NCBI GenBank assembly: GCA_028287765.1
Contig: JAQBPA010000240.1
Location: forward strand, 1-32,157
Source: Bacteriovoracaceae bacterium
GTDB taxonomy: Bacteria > Bdellovibrionota > UBA2394
Direction of reading: 5' to 3'
Length of the DNA stretch: 32,157 nucleotides
Under the pieces are notes generated by a model. That model ran no database searches, had not been told where the DNA came from, and worked only from the letters and a program-made list of their open reading frames with translations. Of this stretch, positions 7,628-16,107 are shown one piece after another. Position numbers and translations under genes: made by a program. Every line of letters starts with the position of its first letter. Position 1 is the first letter of the stretch.

Positions 7628-8746
7628 ATGATTTTATTCTTAAACGTGTTTATTACCGACAAACGGATGTCCCCCATTTCGCGAGGATTGGCTGTTCACG
7701 CCTATGATCGCTTAGATGTTTTTAAATATACATTGGCCAGTTATGCCGAAATTCCCTGGGAGCATGTGATCATTCTTTGCGAGCTCGATGAGCCCTATAG
7801 AGACAGAAAAAATGAACTCGAAGCCTACGTTCATCAGCTTTTTAAAAATCCTGATCTCCGATTTGAAAGAATCACCCATCATCGCGACTGGAAAAAGATG
7901 ACGGAGAAAATTTTTGAATTTTCTAGCGATGGACTGGTTTGGTTCTGTTGTAATGATGATCAAGTTTTTATCGATTATGAACTGGATCTGCTTAATCGAC
8001 TTCTTTCGCGCATGAAGGCGTTGGCAGAGACCCATCCCTATGTGGGACTTTTATTTTCTCACTGGCCGGAAGCTTTAGCCTACAGTGCTCAAAAAGATAG
8101 ATCCCCTCTTCCACATGAAGGAATGATCGAAGAGACAAGCGATTACTGCCTTGTCGATCGCATGATGATGAACGACAGCATTTTGATCGTAAATCTGAAC
8201 TGGCTAAAATATTTATGGATGGAAGAAGACTACGGTGATCGATGGCTCGCGCGCCCGGATTGGGTGGAAGGGGTGCGCAGAGTTCCAACCACTTGCCTCA
8301 TTCCCTATCGAGAACTGGTACGTCACTATGACGCTTACGCACATACGAAAATTGGAATCGACGCCTGTCCGCCGCTTGCGATTCCTGACGGTTTTTTTGA
8401 GAACGATATCAAAATTCGATTTGGCTATAAAGACAGAGTCTCTGGAACTACTTTAGTGAATCCGCTCTCTCAGCAAAATATTTTTTTAGATCCCCATGGA
8501 GCAGATCTAAAAAATCTTCTCGAAGATCTTCCGCTCTTTTGGAAGAAGCGTATTTCTCAGATCGATATCCATGAAGGTTTAGATTCCAAAGCTTTAATGG
8601 AAGCGAGAGATGCTTCTATTTTAAATTTAGCTAAATCCAAGCTCGTGCAATATGGTCCCGTTGACGAAGTCGAACTCGCCAAGAGAATCTCTATCGCGCT
8701 ATGCGCTAAGATCCTCGATCCGGGTGTTCCTTATGCAACGCCGTAG
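7628..8746 (+). CDS. putative GT-A-fold glycosyltransferase
   Basis: 372 residues, no signal peptide or TM segment. Not a family I can name, but the N-terminal half resembles a GT-A nucleotide-sugar-binding fold. A segment AYDRLDVFKYTLASY precedes a strand VIILCELDEP, then HHRDWKKMTEKIFEFSS, and a strand that ends in the acidic motif C-N-D110-D111-Q, like the DxD metal/nucleotide motif. The ATG at 7628 has AAGGA about ten bases upstream and follows the methyltransferase by 15 bases. By context it would transfer the sugar made by the cassette. A phosphotransferase-like capsule enzyme is an alternative. Confidence 0.65.
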   Translation: MILFLNVFITDKRMSPISRGLAVHAYDRLDVFKYTLASYAEIPWEHVIILCELDEPYRDRKNELEAYVHQLFKNPDLRFERITHHRDWKKMTEKIFEFSSDGLVWFCCNDDQVFIDYELDLLNRLLSRMKALAETHPYVGLLFSHWPEALAYSAQKDRSPLPHEGMIEETSDYCLVDRMMMNDSILIVNLNWLKYLWMEEDYGDRWLARPDWVEGVRRVPTTCLIPYRELVRHYDAYAHTKIGIDACPPLAIPDGFFENDIKIRFGYKDRVSGTTLVNPLSQQNIFLDPHGADLKNLLEDLPLFWKKRISQIDIHEGLDSKALMEARDASILNLAKSKLVQYGPVDEVELAKRISIALCAKILDPGVPYATP

Positions 8747-8845
8747 CCCATTCATTTGGTGTGGCGTTCCATTCATCCAATTGAATTAAAATTAAATTTG
8801 TTCATCTGAATCCCTGGAATTCGAAGTCAAAGGATTGTGACTTTT

Positions 8846-9373
8846 ATGGCTCCTGAATGGAAAGCGCTTTTCATCGACGTTGACGGGGTCATGACCGACG
8901 GAAAGTTTTATTACAGTGCGACCGGTAAAGCGATGAAAGCGTTCGGTCCGGATGATCACGATGGTTTAAATCTTCTAAGGCCCTATCTCGATATCCAATT
9001 TGTGACAGGAGATCAGAGAGGATTTGAAATTTCAAAATCACGGATCGTGGACGATATGAATTTTCCCTTACATCTGGTGAGCACGATTAAACGAATGGAA
9101 TGGATTCGAGAGTGCGCCTCTCCGACCTCCGTCATTTATATGGGAGATGGGATTTTCGATCACTATGTCTTTCGTGAAGTCGGTTACTCCATCGCTCCCG
9201 CCAATGCCGATCCATTTTTAAAAAGCTGCGCCCATTTCGTAACGCAAAGATCGGGAGGAGATCGTGCTGTGGCTGAAGCGGCACTCCATCTCCTCGATAA
9301 ATTTTTTGAGCCTTACAATCGAGCGGAAGCTCTTAGGACTCCCGTCGCGGTGAGCGGAAATTGGAAGACCTAG
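8846..9373 (+). CDS. KdsC/YrbI-type HAD phosphatase
   Basis: 175 residues, the size of KdsC-type C0 HAD phosphatases, which remove phosphate from sugar phosphates such as KDO-8-phosphate. Visible motifs: I-D11-V-D13-G-V-M-T-D-G (nucleophile and acid/base), FVTGD with T54, K82, and MGDGIFD with D101 and D105. The C-terminal GGDRAVAEAA corresponds to the family's GGxGAVRE tail. The ATG at 8846 has AAAGGA about ten bases upstream; GTG at 8837 is too close. A 99-base gap before the gene may carry a promoter. Substrate is not readable from sequence; because a KDO pathway partner (KdsA) is absent here, a cassette-specific sugar phosphate is more likely. Confidence 0.87.
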   Translation: MAPEWKALFIDVDGVMTDGKFYYSATGKAMKAFGPDDHDGLNLLRPYLDIQFVTGDQRGFEISKSRIVDDMNFPLHLVSTIKRMEWIRECASPTSVIYMGDGIFDHYVFREVGYSIAPANADPFLKSCAHFVTQRSGGDRAVAEAALHLLDKFFEPYNRAEALRTPVAVSGNWKT

Positions 9374-9389
9374 GAAATGAGAAAGTAAT

Positions 9390-10649
9390 TTGAACAAACC
9401 CAATCTTCGCGATTATCTTCTCAAAAATAATCATCCGATCCTTTGTATTGGGCCGATGTCGAAGAACATCATCGACGCCGTCGTTCGATTTGCAAATCGT
9501 ATTCGAAAGCCCGTGCCATTAATCGCCAGTCGCCGTCAAATTGAATGTCGAGATTTAGGCGGAGGTTACGTCGAAAAATGGGCGACAGAAGATTTCGGAA
9601 AATATATTGGCGAGCGTGATATCGGTGGCTTTGTTCCGCTCTGTCGAGATCACGGGGGACCTTGGCAAGGCGGAGCTGCAGAAGAAAATCTTTCGATTCT
9701 CGAAGCAATGGAACGTGCTCAACATTCCATGATGGTTGATTTAGAATCGGGTTTCCAAATCATTCATATCGATCCATCGATTCGCCAAGAAACACTTTCT
9801 GAATCGGCGATCATGGACATGCTTTTTGATCTCTATGCCTCCGTGGTCGAAAAGTCTCAAAAACTCGAACAACGAGTGGAGATCGAAGTCGGCTCCGAGC
9901 AACAGTCGGGTTCTTTTTCTGCTCCCGAAGAAATTCTAAAGTTATTAAAGCAAGTCACTCAGTTTTGTGACATGAACCAGTTTCAGCGGCCGCTTTTTTG
10001 TGTCGTGCAGACGGGTACGCTCGTAAAAGAAATGCGAAATATAGGATTAACGGATGGACGGCGGAACGAAAATTTTGACCAAAAATATTGCGTATCGATG
10101 ATGGAAAAAAATATTCGAAAGATCGCTGATCTCGCGAGTGCAAATCAAATTTATATTAAGGAACATAATGGAGATTATTTGAGTGATGGCTCGATGGCCC
10201 TGAGAAAACATTTGGGCGTCGGGGGGGTGAATCTCGCTCCCGAGCTTGGCGTTTTGGAATCAAAAACTCTGATCACTGTAACTACTGAATTAGGTCTTAA
10301 AACTGAACGCGACGCGATGCTTAAAATTTTTTATGAATCCAAGAAATGGGAGAAGTGGCTGATCAAAGATTCCGAGAGCAGCGATCTCGACCGTGCGATG
10401 ATAGCGGGGCACTACAATTTTTCAAATCCAGAATTTTTAGAGATCAAAGCAAAAATCGAAGCCAAAACCTATGCAGCAGGTTTTGATCTGGACGATTATC
10501 TTAGGCAAAAGTTGGAAGGCGCGCTGATTCGCTACGTCTGGAACCTTGGTTATTTTGAAGAATTAGAGGGCCGTATTTCGATGCAAAAGGAAACTCTTCC
10601 ATCAATTTTAGAAATCAAAATGACGTCCGAAACGAATCGCTTTGTTTAG
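9390..10649 (+). CDS. GatZ/KbaZ-like TIM-barrel sugar-phosphate enzyme
   Basis: 419 residues, close to the GatZ/KbaZ family (non-catalytic subunits of tagatose-bisphosphate aldolase; some relatives are reported as sugar-phosphate 4-epimerases). Evidence: IASRRQIE, GGYV, LCR-D87-H88-GGPWQ, IHIDPS (126-129), and IKEHNGDYLSD followed by GVNLAPELGVLES, all in the family order. The catalytic GatY/KbaY partner is not in the window, so the protein may act alone as an epimerase or aldolase. The start is TTG at 9390, after GAGAAAG. It lies 16 bases after the phosphatase gene and 17 before the cupin gene, so these three are probably one operon. Confidence 0.8.
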   Translation: MNKPNLRDYLLKNNHPILCIGPMSKNIIDAVVRFANRIRKPVPLIASRRQIECRDLGGGYVEKWATEDFGKYIGERDIGGFVPLCRDHGGPWQGGAAEENLSILEAMERAQHSMMVDLESGFQIIHIDPSIRQETLSESAIMDMLFDLYASVVEKSQKLEQRVEIEVGSEQQSGSFSAPEEILKLLKQVTQFCDMNQFQRPLFCVVQTGTLVKEMRNIGLTDGRRNENFDQKYCVSMMEKNIRKIADLASANQIYIKEHNGDYLSDGSMALRKHLGVGGVNLAPELGVLESKTLITVTTELGLKTERDAMLKIFYESKKWEKWLIKDSESSDLDRAMIAGHYNFSNPEFLEIKAKIEAKTYAAGFDLDDYLRQKLEGALIRYVWNLGYFEELEGRISMQKETLPSILEIKMTSETNRFV

Positions 10650-10666
10650 GGGAAGAAAGAAAACCA

Positions 10667-11419
10667 ATGATTCTTGGCGGCGGGAACAATTTAAAACGGT
10701 GGGATTGGGATACGCAGGATCGCTCACTTTTTTCGGCATTTCCGTATCACTATGAACGGATCTCACTCAATGGAAGTGAAGTATTTTCGCTTGAAAGTTT
10801 CGAGTCGGCTACCGTTTATATTTATTCTGCCAAACGAGATCCACTCGTTGCCAAAATCGGAAATGATGAACTCACTTTAAAAGTAGGAGACGCACTTCAA
10901 CTCGAAAAATCAAACGCAGAAATTCACGGAAATGGAATTGTTCTGGTTGCGGGAGTCAAAAAAGGGAGCAGACCTAAAGGTTTTGAAATCGCTACGTCAT
11001 CTCAAGTCGTAAGAGTACAGAAACACTGGGGGCACGAACTCTGGCTGAATGGCGAACATTCAGATTACGCTTTTAAACAAATATTTTTGAAAAGTGGGAC
11101 GAAGACCTCGCTTCAATATCATCGAGTAAAGTCCGAAACCCTTGTCCTATTTGAAGGTAAAGCACGTTTTTTTTATAATTCGTCCGGAGTTTCCAACGAT
11201 TCAGTAAGTGCTAAAGATTTAGGCTCGGTCGAATTTTGTGAACAGACAAGCATTCAAGTGAGTCCAAATACTTTGCACCGTGTTGAAGCATTATCCGATG
11301 TCATTCTATATGAAGTCTCCACTGCTCATCTCAATGATGTGATTCGTGTCGCAGACGATCAAAATCGCCCAAGCGGAAGAATTGAGGAAGAACATAGAAA
11401 TTTTTCGGTGTTAAAATGA
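10667..11419 (+). CDS. cupin protein, type II phosphomannose-isomerase-like
   Basis: 250 residues with two cupin-like halves. The C-terminal half has the metal site of PMI-type cupins: Q150-Y-H152...E157 in SLQYHRVKSETLVLFEG and H204 in SPNTLHRVEA. The N-terminal half keeps the beta-rich pattern but lacks the histidines. Such cupins interconvert ketose and aldose phosphates or epimerise sugars, so an isomerase step after the GatZ-like enzyme is the natural inference. The ATG at 10667 has GGGGAAGAAAG upstream. The stop overlaps the start of the next gene (ATGA), a sign of translational coupling to the nucleotidyltransferase-kinase. Confidence 0.75.
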   Translation: MILGGGNNLKRWDWDTQDRSLFSAFPYHYERISLNGSEVFSLESFESATVYIYSAKRDPLVAKIGNDELTLKVGDALQLEKSNAEIHGNGIVLVAGVKKGSRPKGFEIATSSQVVRVQKHWGHELWLNGEHSDYAFKQIFLKSGTKTSLQYHRVKSETLVLFEGKARFFYNSSGVSNDSVSAKDLGSVEFCEQTSIQVSPNTLHRVEALSDVILYEVSTAHLNDVIRVADDQNRPSGRIEEEHRNFSVLK

Positions 11420-12981
11420 CTTCCAAAGTTTGTATTTTGACAGCCGGAAAAGGCTCTCGAATGGGATCTTTAGGGGAACACCTGAACAAAGCTCTTCTGC
11501 CACTTGATAAACGCGCGATTATTTCCCAAATTATTGAACGCTTCCCTGAACGATTCGATTTTGTAATCGGCATCGGTCATAAAGGCGAACAAGTTCGAAA
11601 CTATCTTGAACTTGCCCATCCCCATACGAATTTTCAGTTTGTAAATATAGATCGATTCGAAGGACCGGGTTCGGGGCCTGGATACTCACTTCTTTGTTGT
11701 AAAGAATATCTCCAAAATCCTTTTTATTTTGTTTCCTGTGACACTCTCTGGGAGAACGTTGTGGATTTTACGCTCAAAGAAGATTGGATGGGCGTTGCTC
11801 AAGTGCAGAACTCTGAAGCTTTTTGCAATTTTAAATTGGAGAGCGGCCGAATTATTGATGTGAAGGATAAGGTGAAAGTGGATTCACAGCAGTACCAAGC
11901 TTTCACGGGTTTATGCCATATTTGGCATTTCGAAGATTTCTTTAAAGCTCTCGAAAAGAATGACGCCATTGATGGTGAACATCAAATATCGAATGGCCTT
12001 TCTGCCCTCATAGATTTGTACAGACCTTTGGCGGTTCCGATGACATGGATTGACACCGGGAATAACGAATCTTACCGGAAAGCCGCGCGAGAATACGAAG
12101 ATTTTGATTTCGCCAAAGAAAACGAGGTTTTTTATCAGGTCAACGGTCGTATTATTAAATTTTTTTCCGATGAACGCATTTCGGATAATCGAGTGAAGCG
12201 CGCTCAACTTAATCCGAGTGTCTTTCCTGAAATCGACGGAAGCAGGCCTCAGTTCTATAGCTATGTGATGGCCCCCGGAAAAATTCTTTACGAGTGCTCT
12301 ACTCCAAAGCTTTTCGAGCGATTTCTGAAGTGGCTCCATCAAAACCTATGGAAAGAGATCCCGCTCGGGTCATACTCGATGAACGACAAAGCCGAAAATT
12401 TTTATTTTTCAAAAACTAACGACAGACTCAAACAGTATTACAAAAAATGCGGGGTTTTAGATGGAGCTTCGATCGTCAACGGAGTCAGAATTCCAAGTAC
12501 TCAGTCGCTATTTGAAAAAATAGATTGGAAGAGGCTTTATCAATCAAAGCCAGTTTTTTTTCATGGCGATCTTCACTTTGATAATGCTCTTTATGATCGA
12601 GCTTCGGATCGATTTACACTTCTCGATTGGAGGCAAGATTTTGCGGGAGAGATCAGATTCGGCGACCTCTATTATGATCTAGCAAAACTTAAGGGCGGGC
12701 TTTTACTTAACTACGATATGATCAAACGAAATCTCTTTTCCTATGAGGAACAAGACAGCGTCATAGAGCTCGACTTCGTGCAACGCCATCGATCGGAAGT
12801 TTACGAAAAGATTCTCGATGCATTTGTGATTGAGCAAAAATTAGATCTTTATAAAGTGAACCTGTTAGTGCCCCTGATTTATTTAAATATGGCGCCGCTT
12901 CACCACGCACCCTTCGACCGACTGCTCTATTCTTTGGGACGGCTTCATTTGTATGAAAATTTGAAGTATTCAGAAGTTTAG
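11416..12981 (+). CDS. nucleotidyltransferase-kinase fusion for sugar activation
   Basis: 521 residues in two domains. Residues 1-235 are a sugar-phosphate nucleotidyltransferase: V-C-I-L-T-A-G-K12-G-S-R15-M-G, NKALLPL with K25, VSCDT (metal-binding Asp) and WIDTGN. Residues 245-515 are an APH/choline-kinase-like phosphotransferase with H383-G-D385-L-H-F-D-N and the metal-binding LLD404W. The fusion would phosphorylate a sugar at C1 (or an amino alcohol) and then make the NDP form. Fused kinase/nucleotidyltransferases are known for fucose and heptose pathways, but with different kinase folds. Base and substrate are not predictable here. Starts inside the cupin gene's stop codon. Last gene of the cassette, ending 17 bases from the converging tgt. 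Confidence 0.83.
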   Translation: MTSKVCILTAGKGSRMGSLGEHLNKALLPLDKRAIISQIIERFPERFDFVIGIGHKGEQVRNYLELAHPHTNFQFVNIDRFEGPGSGPGYSLLCCKEYLQNPFYFVSCDTLWENVVDFTLKEDWMGVAQVQNSEAFCNFKLESGRIIDVKDKVKVDSQQYQAFTGLCHIWHFEDFFKALEKNDAIDGEHQISNGLSALIDLYRPLAVPMTWIDTGNNESYRKAAREYEDFDFAKENEVFYQVNGRIIKFFSDERISDNRVKRAQLNPSVFPEIDGSRPQFYSYVMAPGKILYECSTPKLFERFLKWLHQNLWKEIPLGSYSMNDKAENFYFSKTNDRLKQYYKKCGVLDGASIVNGVRIPSTQSLFEKIDWKRLYQSKPVFFHGDLHFDNALYDRASDRFTLLDWRQDFAGEIRFGDLYYDLAKLKGGLLLNYDMIKRNLFSYEEQDSVIELDFVQRHRSEVYEKILDAFVIEQKLDLYKVNLLVPLIYLNMAPLHHAPFDRLLYSLGRLHLYENLKYSEV

Positions 12982-12998
12982 AATTCAAATCATCGAAA

Positions 12999-14171
12999 CT
13001 ACAAATAAGTCTCAGGATACTGAGCAAACCCCTTTTCGCCGCCAAGAAAAGTATGCTCGGGCGCATGGATGAACTCGTTTGAGAATTCGACGAACGAGCC
13101 GTTTTCGATATGGCCACGAATGGTTTTCATGAGTTGTAAAAAATAAGCGATATTGTGCATCGTGCATAATCGTCCGGCTAAGGTGTCTTCTACTCGAAAC
13201 ATATGACGGAGAAACGCTCGGCTGTAAGTTTTGCAAACCGGGCAAAGACAAGTCTCATCGATCGGGCCTGCATCCTGTACATTTTTGGCGTTAAAAATAT
13301 TGATTCGGCCTTTGGTTGTCATGACGATTCCGTGTCTGCCGTTTCGAGAAGGGAGAACGCAGTCAAACATATCGACTCCGCATCCAATTGCAAAAACTAA
13401 GTCTCTAGGAGTGCCCACTCCCATCAAATATCTCGGCCGGTCGGTCGGAAGTTGATTCCGCATTCCGTAGAGAGTTGAAACAAATTTTTCTTTTACTTCG
13501 CCAACGCTGAGTCCACCGATGGCGATTCCTTCCCAAGGATCTGAATGTTCTTCGAGTTGTAGAATTTCTTTAATGCTCAATTGTCGAAGCTCATCATTTG
13601 CGCCGCCTTGAATAATTGGAAATAAAGCGAGATCTTTTCGGCTTCGCGCTTTTCTTGCTCGTTCCGCCCAGCGAGTTGTTCGTTTAAGAGCTGAATGAAC
13701 CTCTTCGGTCGATGCCGTTGATGCCGGAAGTTCGTCGAGCACCATCATGACGTCACTTCCAAATTTTTCTTGAAGATCGATGACGATTTCGGGACTCAAA
13801 TAAAGTTTATCGCCCTGAATTTTACTTTTAAACGTAACGCCCGCTTCGGTGATCTTTCGATCTGCGGCCAAACTAAAAATTTGATAGCCGCCGCTGTCCG
13901 TAAGAATGGGTCGATTCCAGCTCACAAATTTGTGCAGGCCGCCCATCTTCTCGATGAGTTCGATCCCCGCTCGTGAAAACAAATGGTAGGTGTTCGCGAG
14001 CATGATTTCGGAGTCTAGGCCGGCAAGCTCAAGACTTGAAATTCCCCGAACAGCACCGTACGTACCGACAGGCATAAACACAGGCGTTTCAATCGTTCCG
14101 TTTTTAAGCGTAAGCTTTCCCGTGCGCGCGTAACTTCTCGAATCTGAAGTATGAACTTTAAAATCTGGCAT
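12999..14171 (-). CDS. tgt: tRNA-guanine(34) transglycosylase Tgt
   Basis: Exchanges guanine-34 for the queuosine precursor preQ1 in tRNAs with GUN anticodons. 390 residues, full length. Residues align with a constant ten-residue offset to the Zymomonas enzyme: LTD92SGGYQIFSL, nucleophile D270 in GVDMFDCVLPSRNGRHG, and zinc ligands C308, C310, C313 and H339. The substrate-binding FDEC motif reads LDEL here (D146, with L148 in place of the usual Cys158). Start ATG at 14171. In many bacteria tgt is followed by yajC-secDF; here the sugar cassette, on the other strand, separates them. Confidence 0.97.
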   Translation of the reverse strand: MPDFKVHTSDSRSYARTGKLTLKNGTIETPVFMPVGTYGAVRGISSLELAGLDSEIMLANTYHLFSRAGIELIEKMGGLHKFVSWNRPILTDSGGYQIFSLAADRKITEAGVTFKSKIQGDKLYLSPEIVIDLQEKFGSDVMMVLDELPASTASTEEVHSALKRTTRWAERARKARSRKDLALFPIIQGGANDELRQLSIKEILQLEEHSDPWEGIAIGGLSVGEVKEKFVSTLYGMRNQLPTDRPRYLMGVGTPRDLVFAIGCGVDMFDCVLPSRNGRHGIVMTTKGRINIFNAKNVQDAGPIDETCLCPVCKTYSRAFLRHMFRVEDTLAGRLCTMHNIAYFLQLMKTIRGHIENGSFVEFSNEFIHAPEHTFLGGEKGFAQYPETYL

Positions 14172-14227
14172 GAAGGTGAAATCTCTACATCAAAGTGAGA
14201 TATCTCTCAATTTACATCTTCGCTCGA

Positions 14228-15511
14228 TTAAGGAAGGACAGTAAACCACTCGGTTCTCACGTCTAAAAGCTGGGTGGGCATATCGGCCCTATAGGCTAAG
14301 GGTTGAGAAAGCGCTTCCATAATTCTTCCACATTTATAAGCTAGATAATCAGTTACGGAAACGATGGGCAGATGCGCTCCTCTTACAACGAATTCTACCG
14401 CACCTAATGGAATACGATAACCATTCAAATCCGTATCTGAATGCGTCCAAAAGCCCAAACTATGTTTGAAATAGAGGTCAATTTTATCGTACGAGACCAC
14501 GACCCGTCCACCAATATGAATTCCAGCTACCTGACCCGCTGGATCGACTCTCACATGTCGAATAAATTCGGTGCCAATGTTTGGATTACTTTTAAGTGCC
14601 GGATCATCCCTCCATTTTATGGTAAATCGTCCGACGTCTTTCGCCATAAAAGTCGCCTTATGAAGCGGATATGTCACCACTCCTGATCCTTCTTTTAAAC
14701 TCATCATATGAACAATGATTCGACGGCTATTCATCCACTTCATAAGATCAGATAAAAAATGCACATTCGATTTTGAAAGAACCGATAGATCTTGAGTCTT
14801 CAGCTTCGTTAATACTTCTCGCAGTTCAATGACTAGTTTTAAAATTTTTTCTTGATACGATTCAAAACTTAAAATATCTGCACTCCCATTTTTGGGGTCC
14901 GAGCGCTCATCGAGGCCGTTCAGAACAGACAAAAGCTCTGACGAAATAAAAAGGTCTTTATGTTCTTCCGACAAAGCTCGAGCGGAATTCAGCAAGGTTA
15001 GAAGCGACTCCCTCCGAAGGACTGGGATATAAATGTTTTCGGTCGTAATCGTCGGCTCATAAAGTTCGCGAAATAAAGAAAGTTCGGAATGAGTTTCGGT
15101 CGATTTTTTTTCCGCAGAAACAAGGCCGCCTAAAATTTGTCCTTTAATACTTGAGTCTTTTGAAGACTGAACAGTTTGAGAGGCTTCGGTACGTACCGGC
15201 TGGTGATCACTAATCTTCGTATATTCTGCGTATTGAATTAAATTCTGTTTCAACTTTTCGCCGAGTTGAATCGCTTGCGTAAAAAGTGTCGCGGTCTCTC
15301 CTTTCGGAGCATCAGTTGTTTCAACAATGCTTGCATTATCTACTGTAGCTAATGCCCCAAGCTCTGATGGCGTTTCCGTAAATGCAAACGCCAATGGCTC
15401 ATCGAGTTTGACAGGTTTTTTTTCATGAGAAGGCTCGGTCTGAGAAAATACAAGGGATGGCAAACAAACTAAAGTCACCAGAGCGAGAAAAATTTGAGAT
15501 CGACGAAACAT
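14228..15511 (-). CDS. exported protein of unknown function
   Basis: 427 residues from the chosen start. Family not recognised. The ATG at 15511 opens a clear signal peptide (MFRRSQIFLALVTLVCLPSLVFSQ) and sits just after the stop of the preceding gene; an in-frame ATG at 15574 would overlap that gene and bury the signal, so it is not preferred. A Ser/Thr/Glu-rich region (about 25-165) is followed by a helical middle and a C-terminal part of mixed strands with two GG-containing turns (AGIHIGGRVVVSYDKI). Probably periplasmic or surface exposed. Likely cotranscribed with the small membrane protein upstream. Confidence 0.75.
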   Translation of the reverse strand: MFRRSQIFLALVTLVCLPSLVFSQTEPSHEKKPVKLDEPLAFAFTETPSELGALATVDNASIVETTDAPKGETATLFTQAIQLGEKLKQNLIQYAEYTKISDHQPVRTEASQTVQSSKDSSIKGQILGGLVSAEKKSTETHSELSLFRELYEPTITTENIYIPVLRRESLLTLLNSARALSEEHKDLFISSELLSVLNGLDERSDPKNGSADILSFESYQEKILKLVIELREVLTKLKTQDLSVLSKSNVHFLSDLMKWMNSRRIIVHMMSLKEGSGVVTYPLHKATFMAKDVGRFTIKWRDDPALKSNPNIGTEFIRHVRVDPAGQVAGIHIGGRVVVSYDKIDLYFKHSLGFWTHSDTDLNGYRIPLGAVEFVVRGAHLPIVSVTDYLAYKCGRIMEALSQPLAYRADMPTQLLDVRTEWFTVLP

Positions 15512-15524
15512 TTTCGAGTTTGGC

Positions 15525-15947
15525 CTACTGACCGAGCTTCGTAAGTGCATAGTAGCAGATTCCCGATAGTCCATAGACTCCCCAAATCAAACTCGAAGTC
15601 ATCAGCGGAGCGTTATTTAACATTTTCGCGAGACGTGGATGTTTCGCAAGACTTTCAGGATTTCGGCGCGTCCAATTTTGAATCACAGAAGGCGCAATCA
15701 TCGAAAGCACGACGGGTATAATCACAGCAGTCTTTTGAGACTGCGTCGAATTTGGATTATTCAATACGTACCCAGTCAGCCCAAATGTTGCAAGATAGGT
15801 AAGGATTAGCGCCGATGTGCCGAGTGTAAAAAAGGGTTTCGGTTTCTGGCCTGTCGAATCGGAAGAGTCTGTTTTCATTTGTGCAAAAAGTGAGTTTTGC
15901 GAAATAACACCCAGAATTAAAAACATGGCAAAAAATAATCGTTTCAT
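15525..15947 (-). CDS. small membrane protein of unknown function
   Basis: 140 residues. The ATG at 15947 has a perfect AAGGAG ten bases upstream; the longer frame to 15998 has no such site. A signal-like first segment (MKRLFFAMFLILGVISQNSLFAQ) is followed by a polar linker and three hydrophobic segments: TLGTSALILTYLATFGLTGY, KTAVIIPVVLSMIAPSV and SSLIWGVYGLSGICYYAL. No known family recognised. It is the first gene of a two-gene unit with the exported protein downstream. Confidence 0.75.
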   Translation of the reverse strand: MKRLFFAMFLILGVISQNSLFAQMKTDSSDSTGQKPKPFFTLGTSALILTYLATFGLTGYVLNNPNSTQSQKTAVIIPVVLSMIAPSVIQNWTRRNPESLAKHPRLAKMLNNAPLMTSSLIWGVYGLSGICYYALTKLGQ

Positions 15948-16038
15948 CGTTTTCTCCTTATGTTGGCTTCTCGTAGCAAAGGCGTCGTCGCAAGACAAAT
16001 TTAATCTGACTTAGGCCTCGAATTACTTACGAAGCGAC

Positions 16039-16057
16039 ATTTCTAACGTGTAGAAAT
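16039..16057. promoter_or_regulatory. perfect dyad between divergent genes
   Basis: ATTTCTA (16039-16045) and TAGAAAT (16051-16057) are exact inverted repeats five bases apart. They are centred between the divergent membrane-protein gene (start 15947) and the barrel-like gene (start near 16108). The position and size fit an operator for a dimeric regulator, although no regulator gene is adjacent. Confidence 0.4.
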
Positions 16058-16107
16058 CAAGTAAATCGATTTGCCTATGCAATTGAATCGTCTAGCCTTG
16101 TGAGACT

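Noticed and set aside
11911-12342. 143-codon minus-strand frame inside the nucleotidyltransferase-kinase gene
   Set aside because: The opposite frame has clear motifs over its length; this is an antisense shadow.
14197-14206. GAGATATCTC palindrome between tgt and the exported-protein gene
   Set aside because: Ten-base palindrome only, no second copy seen, and such sites occur by chance at this length.
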